Shown here: piece by piece, positions 1 to 9,388 of the stretch
Position numbering within the stretch: the stretch's first letter is position 1
Layout of the letters: each line of letters starts with the position of its first letter
NCBI RefSeq assembly: GCF_000315485.1
Contig: NZ_JH992943.1
Location: forward strand, 143,594 to 207,593
DNA length: 64,000 nt
Direction: 5' to 3'
DNA from: Bacteroides oleiciplenus YIT 12058
GTDB taxonomy: Bacteria; Bacteroidota; Bacteroidia; Bacteroidales; Bacteroidaceae
Position numbers and translations under genes: made by a program
Notes under the pieces: generated by a model
The model's database searches: none
What the model saw: only the letters and a program-made list of their open reading frames with translations
Told to the model about the DNA's origin: nothing

Positions 1-1
1 G

Positions 2-358
2 TTACGCACTGATAGTCTTACCGGAATGCAGCATGCCGTAGTCTATTCTTTAGGGAATTTCATATCCAATATGAGTCAGATAAATACTGACGGTGGCCTC
101 ATCTTCACATTAGAGTTGGAAAAAGATACAGTTGCTTCACTTATCCCCCATATTCGCGTTCGCCATTGCGGATACAATTTAGTATGGACAGCTCGTCCTA
201 CCCTCTCCAACGAAAAAAATTATATCATCTATCCAACTGATTCCATACCTGCCTCAAAGCTCCCGGATACAGCACGTAACTCTCTGAATATCTTCGTCAA
301 AAACGCCCGAAAGCTCCTCCAGCAACACAATGTAGGCATTAGGGAAGATAAAAAATAA
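2..358 (+). CDS. CapA-family (poly-gamma-glutamate/capsule-like) protein, 3' end only
   Basis: This is the C-terminal part of a protein whose start lies before the window; the frame is open from base 2 to the TAA stop. The stretch VVYSLGNFISNM matches the conserved end of the CapA/PgsA metallophosphatase-like fold (PF09587), where it sits near the metal site. About 100 residues follow that contain no recognisable domain. CapA-like proteins are usually exported or surface proteins linked to polymer synthesis, but many Bacteroides members have no proven role, so the call is to family only. Confidence 0.75.
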   Translation, partial: LRTDSLTGMQHAVVYSLGNFISNMSQINTDGGLIFTLELEKDTVASLIPHIRVRHCGYNLVWTARPTLSNEKNYIIYPTDSIPASKLPDTARNSLNIFVKNARKLLQQHNVGIREDKK

Positions 359-390
359 TGCAGGTATCTACAAAAATATCCCTCTAAATA

Positions 391-421
391 TTTGCAATAT
401 AAAAGATAATGTCTATCTTTG
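391..421 (+). promoter_or_regulatory. Bacteroides-type promoter of tRNA-His
   Basis: A TTTG box (391-394) and a TATCTTTG box (414-421) are separated by 19 bp. This matches the -33 TTTG and -7 TAnnTTTG consensus of the Bacteroides primary sigma factor. The tRNA begins about 30 bp downstream. Confidence 0.75.
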
Positions 422-450
422 CACCGCGTTTGAGAAATGACGCAAATATG

Positions 451-527
451 GTGACTGTAGTTCAGTTGGTTAGAGCGTCAGATTGTGGTTCTGAATGTCG
501 TGGGTTCGAGTCCCATCAGTCACCCCA
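451..527 (+). tRNA. tRNA-His (anticodon GTG)
   Basis: A complete cloverleaf can be folded. The acceptor stem is GTGACTG with CAGTCAC. The anticodon loop is TTGTGGT with GTG at 485-487, and a GTTCGAGTC-type T-loop follows. The 3' CCA is encoded (525-527). The base before the acceptor stem is G (450) and the discriminator base is C (524), as expected for the G-1:C73 pair that identifies tRNA-His. It has its own upstream promoter and a hairpin just downstream, so it is probably transcribed alone. Confidence 0.97.
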
Positions 528-531
528 AAAG

Positions 532-566
532 AAAGAGGAATTTCAGTAATGATTTTCCTCTTTTTT
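532..566 (+). terminator. Rho-independent terminator of tRNA-His
   Basis: Inverted repeat AAAGAGGAA (532-540) and TTCCTCTTT (555-563), followed by a T run, starting 5 bp after the tRNA CCA end. Confidence 0.75.
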
Positions 567-645
567 GCTATATATCAGGCTTTTAAGAGGATTAGGGGAT
601 GTACTTGTTAAGCCGAGGTATTGTTGCATGCATCATTTATTTTAG

Positions 646-767
646 TATCTTTGAACCATTGGAAACAGCACATCCGAACTTAGATACCGCCCGGACACAA
701 TTGTGACTTACTTTCATTCTAGTATCAAAAACAGCACTTACTTTGGTAAGTGCTGTTTTTGATACTA
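646..767 (+). ncRNA. Candidate small RNA ending in a long perfect hairpin
   Basis: A TATCTTTG -7 box (646-653), with a TTG 19 bp upstream at 624-626, is followed by about 65 bp with no reading frame. Then comes a perfect hairpin with 22-bp arms (720-741 and 746-767) and a TTTG loop. The motifs AGTATC and AACAGCAC each occur once near the promoter and once in the hairpin arm. There is no long T tract after the hairpin. The promoter plus strong structure is what is seen; that it makes an sRNA is inference. The hairpin may instead serve only as the end of the leftward lipoprotein transcript. Confidence 0.3.
720..767. repeat. Perfect 22-bp inverted repeat with 4-nt loop
   Basis: The arms start TAGTATCAAAAACAGC (720-741) and end GATACTA (746-767) around the loop TTTG, with no mismatch. 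It lies 20 bp past the stop of the leftward lipoprotein gene, so it could act as a bidirectional transcription stop, although no T tail follows on the plus strand. Confidence 0.9.
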
Positions 768-787
768 AACCTTCACGAAGAAAGAAC

Positions 788-3700
788 TCAAGGATTATTT
801 CCTGAAATAATAGACCATTCTACAGAATTATAAGATGATTGATATATTCTAACATAGTTAGAGCTCTCCATTATTCCACCTCTCGAAAAAGTTGCCTTCA
901 AAATCAAGGTACCATCATAAGTGATATTTTGCCTAAAAAACATAGATAAGCTTGTTGATTGCATAGGATGTTTCCCATCTGAAGATAATTGACCAGCAAT
1001 TGTTGTTTCTTTATGTTCTATTGCCCCAACAGGCAATGTATTTACGCATTCGATAGAAGCAAATCGTAAGAACAACCTACCAGTACAATCCCAATAAATC
1101 ACATCACTTCCTTTTGAACTTCCTCCGAATCCACCTGTTCCCCAATCTACAAGTGTGTCACTTGTCCTATTTGGGCGTCCCAAACCAGTAATTTTAATTG
1201 TTGGAGTTTCGTTATAATCAAAAATATCCGATGCTATTTCCACATCGTCTTGCCCATAAACATCTCCTGTATTATTATATTCATAATAAGTAAAAAACAC
1301 TTTACTCTCTTTTAATTGTGCATGATACCTTGTCCAGTCTATATCATATTGAGTTTCAGAAATACCAATCATATGAGTTTCCGTATTTGCTTCTGGATCA
1401 GTCCCGACTATCCTACGTGAATATCCAGTAATGCCTTCTATCCCAAGATGACCATTATATTTTGAGGAATTCCCAATCACTAATGGATTATCTTCAAAAA
1501 AATATGTAATTTTATATTTGTTTCTCCATTCTATTCCTGTGTTATACACATTACTTATCTCATCCCCTACATATTCTACCTTTACATCCTTTAACGTTTT
1601 CCAATTCACATAGAAACTCTTTGTTCCGTAATCTTCATAAATTTTATCTGTATTCTTCTCGACAAAAACTTTTAATGAAAGTTCGTTTGTCCCTGCATAC
1701 AAATTATCAAAATCTATATAGGTTTCTCCCCCTTTCTTTATCATAACAGACTTTACTTGAGCATACTGTTGATACCCACTAGGAAAACAAGTACACTCTA
1801 TATAAGAAACAACTTCTTCTTTAGGAGCAAAACCACTGACATTAAAATACATTCTATATGAACCTGTCTTTTGGGAGATTTTATGAATTCTCATAAGTCC
1901 AACATTAAAACCATCTCCAAGATACCCATCAACCGTATCCGGATCTTTTTCTGTTGTAAAAGTCTGTATATCACCATACTCATAGTCATTATCACACTTT
2001 ACATAAGCACGCCAATAATAAGTTTGTCCTGCTATAAGTTTCCCTATGTTGACCGAAAAGTTTCCATCTAAAATATTATGCGCAGGAACTATTACTTTAT
2101 TTACAAAACTTGGGGTTGTTGAATAGCAGATCCCATACATATCTGTACCAGTTATATCATACCCAATAACCCTGCCAGATAGGGTAACACTATTTTTCGT
2201 AATATTATTTGCACTTCCTGTTATTATTTTATTATTCAAGGAAGCTTTAAAATAAACAGGCTCTGATATATCTTTCTCTGTTATTCTATCATAAACAACT
2301 GCCCTAACAAGCTGCTCTCCATGTTTTCCTAAACTCCAATCAATGCTTGCCGTCTTGGTTACCGGATCTATATCTACATTTTTTACATTTCTTTCCCCTA
2401 CATAGCCACCACCAGAAACCACTTGAAATCTTACGACATGATAGTCTCCAAACATAATCTCTGTTCCATCATCAGCTATAGTTTTCACAGAGACAGTCAA
2501 AGGTAATTTAAGCGTTTCACCAGATAACCCCGACTGATTATTACCGCTGACTATTTTTAATTCCGTCTCTGTACAACAAGTAACACCACCTATATTATAC
2601 GAGCATAAATGAAAATCTATTGAAGGCTCAGCACGGTATGCTTGAAAAATTCGCGTATAATTATTTCCTATACCTTTCAAAACATCATATACAACAATTA
2701 ATTTGCTAATTACTTTTGTTGCTTTTTCCAAGTTCAAAGCCCCTATTTTCTTTAGCTGCTTATAAAAATTAGTTCCTTCTACAAACTCATCAACAGCACT
2801 TCCAAATACCTTTTCCACCCAAGACACTCCTTCATTCTTTAATAAAGAGATGAGAACCTCACGTATAAAATTCCAGCCATCAGGAGGAGTTATTCCAGCA
2901 TAAACAGATGATATATAAGACTGAAAATCAAAACCATGCGTAGCTACTAAACCATTATTTATCAATCCATTTAACTCAAGATCACTATATCCTGCTCCAA
3001 GTATTCCCCAAAGATCAGACATTAATGTCCAAGATAGTGCCAAAATAGCTCTTTCTGTATATTTTTCAAAAACAAAATAATAACTACCTTCATCAGTAAG
3101 AACAAAATCAATAGGTTCCCCATAGTGATTTGCACCCATATTTTGAGACAGAATATCCAAAATTCCATGACTTGAAGCAGAAGGAATTATTTCATCAGCA
3201 ATCCTCGAATTGCTATAAAATACCTGGCATTCATAAGGAGGTTTCAATCCTGTATTCCGTATAGAGACAGTTTTCCCTATAGCCCTAACATCTAAATGAT
3301 GATTATCAATCCCTGTGACAACACTTCTCGTTTGGTTAGGAACACATATGTTCTCAATTAGTTGGCCTACCGCCGCAAATAAAGTAGTATTCTCTGTACT
3401 AAAAATATCCTTTTTTTCAGCTATAATCCGACTCATTTCACTAACAATAATTGGGAAATTAGCCGAATTAGCTATAGTAGTAGTCAACTCATTAAAGTTT
3501 TTATTCGCGACACTAAGAAAAGGAGGCATCAATGATATAAAAGCCAACGCAGAAGTCGTAGCATTAATTTCCAATGGCTGATTTTGAAAAAAGCCACGTG
3601 CCATCATTAAAATTTGATCACTAGAATCAGTTATATAAATCAGCTGTGGAATGGAATCATTGAAAACCTCAATATTAAAACCATTCTCCGACAAGACTTC

Positions 3701-4393
3701 TTCCGCAAGAGGAGAAGCCACGAACAAACCATCAGATTCCTCTATTCTTACAGTGCCATTAATTAACATAGTGGCATTACCTTTATTTACAATTGACATC
3801 TTCAACACTGTTCCATCTGCCAAAATTAGCGATAAAACATCATCTTCTACTGTTACAGATTTAAAAAGAGAAATATTGTTATCTATCTTACCATTGTCAA
3901 TCACTTGAATAGTATTCCCATTCTTATCTAAAAGGGGAATATATGTTATACCTTTATCATAACTAATAGCCCAACATCTCTCCTTTTCCATTATTTTCAA
4001 ATTAGGGATAGTTCTATTTGCACGATTATTATTGCCTTTTTCATCCGTCAAATAAGTTTTCACCCCTCCACTTGTCAATGTCCAGCAATAGCCACCTTTC
4101 CATTTTCCAATACCAACAAGAGGAACCTCATTAATACTTGTCCCATTTTTAACAGTAATCTTTTTCCCATCAGCAAATGAGATTTGACAACCATCCCCTT
4201 CTTGAGTGATATTCGCAACAAGAATATTATTATCAAGAGCATTTGCCAAAATACTCATGCTGTTAATATCTTCATTTATTCGATTTAATTGCTCTTTAAA
4301 TAAAGTAACATCCAATACTATATCATTATCTGATTTACAAGCAATAGCTCCTATCAACAATAAAGCTAATAATAAAAAATGCGTTCGTTTCAT
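788..4393 (-). CDS. Very large surface lipoprotein with DUF4988-like N-terminus and FN3-like domain
   Basis: The start is placed at the ATG at 4393 because the peptide from there is a clean lipoprotein signal (MKRTHFLLLALLLIGAIAC, Cys19). The longer frame adds 19 basic residues before it. The mature protein is about 1,180 residues. Residues about 60-150, with ISFADGKKITVKNG and GYCWTL, resemble the DUF4988/PL29 N-terminal module of Bacteroides surface proteins. Residues about 750-840, with TKNSVTLSGRV and TYYWRAYV, look like a fibronectin-III-type beta sandwich. The rest is beta-rich and unassigned. It is probably exposed on the outer membrane. No SusC/SusD partner or enzyme domain is visible next to it, so the function is unknown. 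Confidence 0.8.
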   Translation of the reverse strand: MKRTHFLLLALLLIGAIACKSDNDIVLDVTLFKEQLNRINEDINSMSILANALDNNILVANITQEGDGCQISFADGKKITVKNGTSINEVPLVGIGKWKGGYCWTLTSGGVKTYLTDEKGNNNRANRTIPNLKIMEKERCWAISYDKGITYIPLLDKNGNTIQVIDNGKIDNNISLFKSVTVEDDVLSLILADGTVLKMSIVNKGNATMLINGTVRIEESDGLFVASPLAEEVLSENGFNIEVFNDSIPQLIYITDSSDQILMMARGFFQNQPLEINATTSALAFISLMPPFLSVANKNFNELTTTIANSANFPIIVSEMSRIIAEKKDIFSTENTTLFAAVGQLIENICVPNQTRSVVTGIDNHHLDVRAIGKTVSIRNTGLKPPYECQVFYSNSRIADEIIPSASSHGILDILSQNMGANHYGEPIDFVLTDEGSYYFVFEKYTERAILALSWTLMSDLWGILGAGYSDLELNGLINNGLVATHGFDFQSYISSVYAGITPPDGWNFIREVLISLLKNEGVSWVEKVFGSAVDEFVEGTNFYKQLKKIGALNLEKATKVISKLIVVYDVLKGIGNNYTRIFQAYRAEPSIDFHLCSYNIGGVTCCTETELKIVSGNNQSGLSGETLKLPLTVSVKTIADDGTEIMFGDYHVVRFQVVSGGGYVGERNVKNVDIDPVTKTASIDWSLGKHGEQLVRAVVYDRITEKDISEPVYFKASLNNKIITGSANNITKNSVTLSGRVIGYDITGTDMYGICYSTTPSFVNKVIVPAHNILDGNFSVNIGKLIAGQTYYWRAYVKCDNDYEYGDIQTFTTEKDPDTVDGYLGDGFNVGLMRIHKISQKTGSYRMYFNVSGFAPKEEVVSYIECTCFPSGYQQYAQVKSVMIKKGGETYIDFDNLYAGTNELSLKVFVEKNTDKIYEDYGTKSFYVNWKTLKDVKVEYVGDEISNVYNTGIEWRNKYKITYFFEDNPLVIGNSSKYNGHLGIEGITGYSRRIVGTDPEANTETHMIGISETQYDIDWTRYHAQLKESKVFFTYYEYNNTGDVYGQDDVEIASDIFDYNETPTIKITGLGRPNRTSDTLVDWGTGGFGGSSKGSDVIYWDCTGRLFLRFASIECVNTLPVGAIEHKETTIAGQLSSDGKHPMQSTSLSMFFRQNITYDGTLILKATFSRGGIMESSNYVRIYQSSYNSVEWSIISGNNP

Positions 4394-4828
4394 AACAGTA
4401 TATATAAGTTTTTTGTATTTCAAATCACTAGTCTTCACTCTTTTTCTCACTAAAAACCAAAAGTGCGACTACCAAGGTGAAAAATAAAGAACAATAGTTC
4501 CAACTTCTTTATTACAGTTTTTCTACTTGCAAAAATAATACCTTCAAAACAAAGAAGCAATTGTACGCTTATCAAAAAGATAGATAAGCAGTCGTATTTA
4601 CGGATATTATGCAGAAATAAAGGATTAAATGGGATAAAATATCCAATTTACAAATATACAAAGGCTACAAATAGTCTCTTTCATTCTCTAGAAATCTTGT
4701 ATAGCTTTTCAATAAAGAACAGCATTTATTATCTAATTTCAACAAAGCTGTATCCAATAAAAGAACATATTATTTTTATGTCATTATGAAGTCTCCTGCT
4801 ATGATACTTAAATAAGCTAAAAACAGAC
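4394..4828. other. AT-rich intergenic region
   Basis: About 430 bp with no credible gene. A minus-strand -7 candidate for the lipoprotein gene (CAAAAATA on the plus strand, 4530-4537) with CAA 20 bp further on is the only regulatory signal noticed. Its right end runs into the decayed toxin remnant. Confidence 0.5.
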
Positions 4829-5053
4829 TTGGAGCATCGGAAGAAAACAGACAATAAAGCAATTATGAATAAAATAACGGCTCTGCTTAAACATATTTCT
4901 GAACATCCATACACTGGCATAGGAAAACCTGGGCCCCTAAAATATGAACTCGCAGAAAAATGCTCAAGGCGGATTAATTCAGAACACCGAATCATCTATT
5001 CAATAGATAAAGATACGATTGAAATCTATCAACCTAACTACGTTCCTTGCTAA
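4829..5053 (+). pseudogene. YoeB/Txe-type toxin remnant
   Basis: The core NKAIMNKITALL followed by HPYTGIGKPGPLKYEL and SRRINSEHRIIYSI is the signature of YoeB, the ribosome-dependent mRNA endonuclease of YefM-YoeB modules. Only a TTG start is available. The usual N-terminal dozen residues are not intact: an in-frame TGA lies 9 codons upstream at 4802. The C-terminal His-Tyr pair that acts in catalysis in E. coli YoeB is replaced by YQPNYVPC. No YefM antitoxin frame precedes it. The gene therefore looks decayed and inactive; the SRR arginines remain. Confidence 0.75.
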
Positions 5054-5184
5054 GATTACCCAGCTTCTCTATGATATTATTGTAGGATGCTACAAATAAT
5101 TATTCTCCATAAATTATAAAGTTCTGTTTTTTTGCATAGATTTGCAGATTCTTATAAAAAAGACATCAGAGATGCAATAAAAAC

Positions 5185-7101
5185 ATGGAAAATGAGCTTC
5201 TTTCGCTTGTCCCTGAGTATATACCATTGGGACTTGGTGTTTATGACAGAGATGGTTACCTGAAATACGCCAATAACACCACACTAAAGATGTTCGGTGT
5301 AACCATGAAAGACATCTACAATATTAATATTTTCGATGATCCTAATATAACAGCGGAAGATAAGGAACTGCTTAAACAAGGACTGAATGTATCCTTTGAA
5401 ACAGATTATGACTTTGACCTCTGCGAAAAATTCTACGAAACAGCCATCAAAGGAATCCGGAAATACTTCGTTACTAAAGTTACCATCATGCAAGACTCCG
5501 AAGGTAACCGACAGGGATACATATTAACTTGTGAAGACGTAACCCTGAAAAAGATGCAAGAACAGAAAATCATTGAAAGCTACAAAAAGATTAAATCGAC
5601 ACAAAAGGAACTATCATTGGCTTTAAATGCAGGAAAACTGACTTCATGGAATTACTACGTAAGCGAAGGCATGTTCTACAAATTCGATGTCCAAGTCGAG
5701 AATATCGAAAAACGGTCACTTCAATTCATATACGAAAGCATCCATCCTGACGACAGAAGTAAATTCGTGGCATTGCTGGAAGCCGTTACCCACAAACAAA
5801 AGCTCCCGGAAAACAAAATCACATTAAGAGTCCTGGAAATAAATTCGGAAAACTACTGTTATTATAGCTTCGTTTATAGCGCAGTAGAGGACGAAGAAGG
5901 ACGTGTAGTTATCATCACTTTTATTCAACGGGATATCACTGAAGACATTATATATCAGCAAAATTTGATTATGGCCAAAAACAAAGCGGAAGAAGCAGAC
6001 AAGCTGAAGTCTACGTTCCTCGCTAATATGAGCCACGAAATCCGTACTCCACTTAATGCAATTGTCGGTTTCTCCGAACTACTGACGGAAACTGACGACA
6101 CAGAAGAAAAGTTAGAATATAAACAACTGATTGAAACCAACAGTGAAATACTTCTAAAATTAATCGGCGATATTCTTGATTTGTCTAAAATAGAAGTAGG
6201 CTCCATTGACATAAACCGCCAGAAATTGAACTTATGTCAGCTTTGCGACGAATTATACCGATCTTTCCAGCAACGTATTAAAAATCCCAAAGTCACCCTC
6301 AAATTTATAAACCCGTATACCAAATGCGTAGCATATTTCGATAAATACCGCTTCATACAAGTGTTCACCAACTTTGTAACGAATGCCATCAAGTATACAC
6401 CACAAGGTGAAATTACAATGGGATATGAATGCACACCGGAACGGGTGAGAATCTATGTAAGAGATAGTGGTATCGGTATTCCTGATGAAAAGAAGCACCG
6501 TATCTTCAACCGTTTCGAAAAGCTGGATACTTTTGCCCAGGGAACCGGTTTAGGACTTTCCATTTGTAAAGCCATCGCCGACACTACAGGTGGTGAAGTG
6601 GGCTTTGAGTCTAAAGTAAATGCAGGCTCTGAGTTTTGGTATATCGGATATTCCGAGGTCGAATACATCGAAAAGTCTGAAATGTCGGATACAGAAAAAA
6701 GTCCCAAAGACATAGAACATTCCTTAGTAACTTCCTCCATAAAAATAAAAGACCTGAGTATCCTTATTGCGGAAGATAACAACAGTAATTTCCTGTTAAT
6801 AAAGAAATTGCTTAAAGATAATCAGCTGACTCGTGCAATTACCGGAGTAGAAGCCATTGAAAAAATCAAAGCCCAAACCTTTGATATCGTCTTTATGGAT
6901 ATAAGAATGCCGGTAATGAATGGTTTGGAAGCAACTGCCTCCATCCGGGAGTTTAATCAGATTACACCAATAATAGCTCTCACTGCCAATGCTTTCGAGT
7001 CTGACAGAGAAAATGCTTTAGCGGCGGGATGCAATCATTTTATGACGAAACCAGTCAAAAAGCATGAATTAATGGAGTTGCTTTCCAAATATTGCCGATA
7101 G
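5185..7101 (+). CDS. Cytosolic hybrid sensor histidine kinase/response regulator (PAS-PAS-HisKA-HATPase-REC)
   Basis: A PAS-like sensor (about residues 5-120) and a second PAS/PAC unit (about 140-260) precede a HisKA domain with NMSHEIRTPLNAIVGF, which places the phospho-acceptor at His284. The HATPase domain follows (NFVTNAIKY N-box, DSGIGIP and GTGLGLSI G-boxes). A C-terminal receiver domain (about 525-638) has FMDIRMP, giving acceptor Asp572, and a conserved TKP lysine. No signal peptide or membrane helix is seen, so it senses an intracellular cue. There is no output domain and no adjacent response regulator, so the receiver probably passes phosphate to an unlinked phosphotransfer protein. 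Confidence 0.93.
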   Translation: MENELLSLVPEYIPLGLGVYDRDGYLKYANNTTLKMFGVTMKDIYNINIFDDPNITAEDKELLKQGLNVSFETDYDFDLCEKFYETAIKGIRKYFVTKVTIMQDSEGNRQGYILTCEDVTLKKMQEQKIIESYKKIKSTQKELSLALNAGKLTSWNYYVSEGMFYKFDVQVENIEKRSLQFIYESIHPDDRSKFVALLEAVTHKQKLPENKITLRVLEINSENYCYYSFVYSAVEDEEGRVVIITFIQRDITEDIIYQQNLIMAKNKAEEADKLKSTFLANMSHEIRTPLNAIVGFSELLTETDDTEEKLEYKQLIETNSEILLKLIGDILDLSKIEVGSIDINRQKLNLCQLCDELYRSFQQRIKNPKVTLKFINPYTKCVAYFDKYRFIQVFTNFVTNAIKYTPQGEITMGYECTPERVRIYVRDSGIGIPDEKKHRIFNRFEKLDTFAQGTGLGLSICKAIADTTGGEVGFESKVNAGSEFWYIGYSEVEYIEKSEMSDTEKSPKDIEHSLVTSSIKIKDLSILIAEDNNSNFLLIKKLLKDNQLTRAITGVEAIEKIKAQTFDIVFMDIRMPVMNGLEATASIREFNQITPIIALTANAFESDRENALAAGCNHFMTKPVKKHELMELLSKYCR

Positions 7102-7260
7102 TAGGTTTATTCCTGATTCAACCAACGATTTCCGATAGTGACTTTTAGGGTTCTCTGCATGAAAGCATTTGTAAAAAAGGTGAATGCATGAAACCATAAA
7201 AACGTTTCAATTGTTATTTTGAAGATAGCATGACAACATGTATAACTAAAATAAATAATT

Positions 7261-7557
7261 ATGGAAACAAACAAAAAACTAATCGCAGTCGTAGAAATTG
7301 GTGGTGACAAAGCAATTCAATTCTGGGCAAGAGCCGATGACTTGGCGCAGCAATATAATGAAAAGTCAACGGATATAGTTTATACAGTGGCGAAACTTCC
7401 CGACTCTGATAATCTGTTCCGCTTCTTTGCCACTTCAAAAGAAGAAATGACACAGGAAACTTTGCTGGAATGCAGCCGTGAGTTTCTGGATGAATTGCTG
7501 ACATTAGTCCCCAGCGACTGTGTCAGGATAAAGATTGCGGAAGGTAAAGAAGAATAA
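7261..7557 (+). CDS. Small conserved-looking protein of unknown function (98 aa)
   Basis: The start ATG at 7261 is well placed after an AT-rich leader. The protein is acidic, has no signal peptide or membrane segment, and contains no motif I recognise. It sits between a kinase and a radical SAM gene with its own flanking gaps (about 160 and 110 bp), so it is probably a single-gene unit. Codon use and regular alternation of hydrophobic residues support it as real. No function is proposed. Confidence 0.65.
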   Translation: METNKKLIAVVEIGGDKAIQFWARADDLAQQYNEKSTDIVYTVAKLPDSDNLFRFFATSKEEMTQETLLECSREFLDELLTLVPSDCVRIKIAEGKEE

Positions 7558-7630
7558 AAAGAAGTACACCGGATACAGGTGGGACGAAGGATTGGGGGCA
7601 CAGAAAGAGAGCAAATAGAAATACATTCAC

Positions 7631-7638
7631 TATCTTTG
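7631..7638 (+). promoter_or_regulatory. -7 box (TATCTTTG) for the radical SAM gene
   Basis: TATCTTTG lies 33 bp before the ATG at 7671. No clear TTTG at the expected -33 distance. Confidence 0.5.
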
Positions 7639-7670
7639 CAATCGTTTTTGTAAACCCAACCCTATATAAA

Positions 7671-9308
7671 ATGAAGTTACTCTGGCTCGACCTGAACAGT
7701 TCATACGCCCACTCCTCACTGGCACTCCCCGCACTGCATGCACAGATAGCCGACGATGCCTCCATCGAATGGGACATCGTATCCGCCACCATCAACGAGA
7801 ATGTGGGCATGGTAGCGGGCGAAGTCTACCGCCGCCGCCCCGACCTGCTTGCCGCCACCACCTGGTTGTTCAACCACGAGCAACTGTTGCACATCATTTC
7901 AAGAGTAAAAGCCCTGCTGCCCCAATGCTGCATCGTATTGGGCGGACCGGAATTTCTGGGAGACAACGAATTCTTCCTGCGCAGCAACCCGTTTGTCAGT
8001 TGCGTGTTCAGGGGAGAAGGCGAAGAAGTGTTCCCGCAATGGATACCCCACCGCAACCATCCGACGGAATGGAAGAATATCCCCGGACTCTGTTACCTCG
8101 ACTCCAATGGAAATTACATCGACAACGGCATCGCCCGCGTACTGGATTTCCATCACCTCGTTCCCCCCGAGAAAAGCCGTTTCTTCAACTGGAGCAAGCC
8201 TTTCGTTCAACTGGAAACCACACGGGGCTGCTTCAACACCTGCGCCTTCTGTGTCAGCGGCGGAGAAAAACCCGTGCGCACCCTGTCCATCGAAGCAATC
8301 CGCGAACGGCTGCAAATCATCCACCGACACGGAATAAAGAACGTGCGTGTGCTCGACCGTACTTTCAATTATAATACCCGCCGGGCAAAAGAGCTGTTGG
8401 AACTGTTTCTTGAATTTTCCCCCGATATACGTTTCCACCTGGAAATGCACCCTGCCCTACTTTCCGAAGAGCTGAAAGAGGAGTTAAAACGTCTGCCCGA
8501 AGGGTTACTGCATCTGGAAGCCGGCATACAAAGCCTGCGCGAACCGGTGCTTGTGCAAAGCCGCCGGATGGGGAAATTGGCGGATGCGCTGGAAGGACTA
8601 AAATTCCTGTGTGCCCTCCCCAACATGGAAACGCACGCCGACCTGATTGCCGGGCTCCCGCTCTATCACCTTTCGGAGATATTCGAAGACATCCGCGTAC
8701 TGGCGGAATATGGTGCCGGAGAAATACAACTGGAATCCCTGAAGCTGCTTCCCGGTACGGAAATGCGCCGGAGAGCGGAAGAACTGGGCATACAATATTC
8801 CCCATTCCCGCCCTACGAGGTGCTGCAAACCCGCGAAATCAATGTGGACGAATTGCAAACCGCCCGGCAACTTTCGCGTCTGCTGGATGGATTTTATAAT
8901 GCCCCCGCCTGGCAAGGTATAACCCGAAGACTGATTCTGGATAACGAAACGTTCCTGCACGAGTTTCTGGAACATCTGATACGGATAGGATTGATAGACC
9001 AACCGATGAGTCTGGAAAAGCGGGGCCTCATCCTGTATGAGTTCTGCAAGCAGCATTATCCTGAATATCAGTCAGAAGCAAGCATCGCTTGGATAGAAGC
9101 GGGCATGTCGCTAAAAAAGCTCCCGGCAGAACGGGTAAAGACCAAGCGGCAGGTTCCTCCCGTACATTGGGAAGTGCTGTATGGGGAATACAGGGAGAAC
9201 CTCCGGCTTTGTTTCCTGCCGGTCGGCGAGGAAGAAAAGCGGGGATATTGGTTCGGCTTTGAGTCGGAGATACAGAAAATAGAGCCGGTGTTCAAGGCAA
9301 GAAATTAA
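7671..9308 (+). CDS. B12-binding-domain/radical SAM protein with DUF4080-like C-terminus
   Basis: Residues about 1-145 form a cobalamin-binding-type Rossmann domain (LLWLDLNSSYAHSSLALPAL, VLGGPEF, RGEGEE). A radical SAM core follows with TTRGCFNTCAFC, giving the CxxxCxxC cluster ligands Cys187, Cys191 and Cys194 that bind the 4Fe-4S cluster cleaving S-adenosylmethionine. The C-terminal third resembles DUF4080. This architecture is shared with the BchE/Elp3-like MiaB-type superfamily; the substrate of this subgroup is not known to me. The gene is noticeably richer in G+C and in CCC/CGC codons than its neighbours. It stands alone behind a Bacteroides-type promoter. Confidence 0.9.
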   Translation: MKLLWLDLNSSYAHSSLALPALHAQIADDASIEWDIVSATINENVGMVAGEVYRRRPDLLAATTWLFNHEQLLHIISRVKALLPQCCIVLGGPEFLGDNEFFLRSNPFVSCVFRGEGEEVFPQWIPHRNHPTEWKNIPGLCYLDSNGNYIDNGIARVLDFHHLVPPEKSRFFNWSKPFVQLETTRGCFNTCAFCVSGGEKPVRTLSIEAIRERLQIIHRHGIKNVRVLDRTFNYNTRRAKELLELFLEFSPDIRFHLEMHPALLSEELKEELKRLPEGLLHLEAGIQSLREPVLVQSRRMGKLADALEGLKFLCALPNMETHADLIAGLPLYHLSEIFEDIRVLAEYGAGEIQLESLKLLPGTEMRRRAEELGIQYSPFPPYEVLQTREINVDELQTARQLSRLLDGFYNAPAWQGITRRLILDNETFLHEFLEHLIRIGLIDQPMSLEKRGLILYEFCKQHYPEYQSEASIAWIEAGMSLKKLPAERVKTKRQVPPVHWEVLYGEYRENLRLCFLPVGEEEKRGYWFGFESEIQKIEPVFKARN

Positions 9309-9331
9309 TTTATCGTACGAGGCTGAAATAC

Positions 9332-9375
9332 TACCTTTGCCATACACAGGTTACGGATTAGTTATGCTACCTTTG
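9332..9375 (+). promoter_or_regulatory. Two tandem -7 boxes (TACCTTTG) upstream of the HU-like gene
   Basis: CTACCTTTGC occurs twice, with TACCTTTG at 9332-9339 and 9368-9375, exactly 36 bp apart. Both match the Bacteroides -7 consensus and point toward the HU-like gene. The 22-bp repeat array begins 13 bp after the second box, so it would lie in the 5' leader. Confidence 0.5.
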
Positions 9376-9388
9376 CGACTCGGCATAT

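Noticed and set aside
4729-4995. 88-codon minus-strand frame over the toxin remnant
   Set aside because: Overlaps the YoeB-like coding sequence, which has clear homology on the plus strand.
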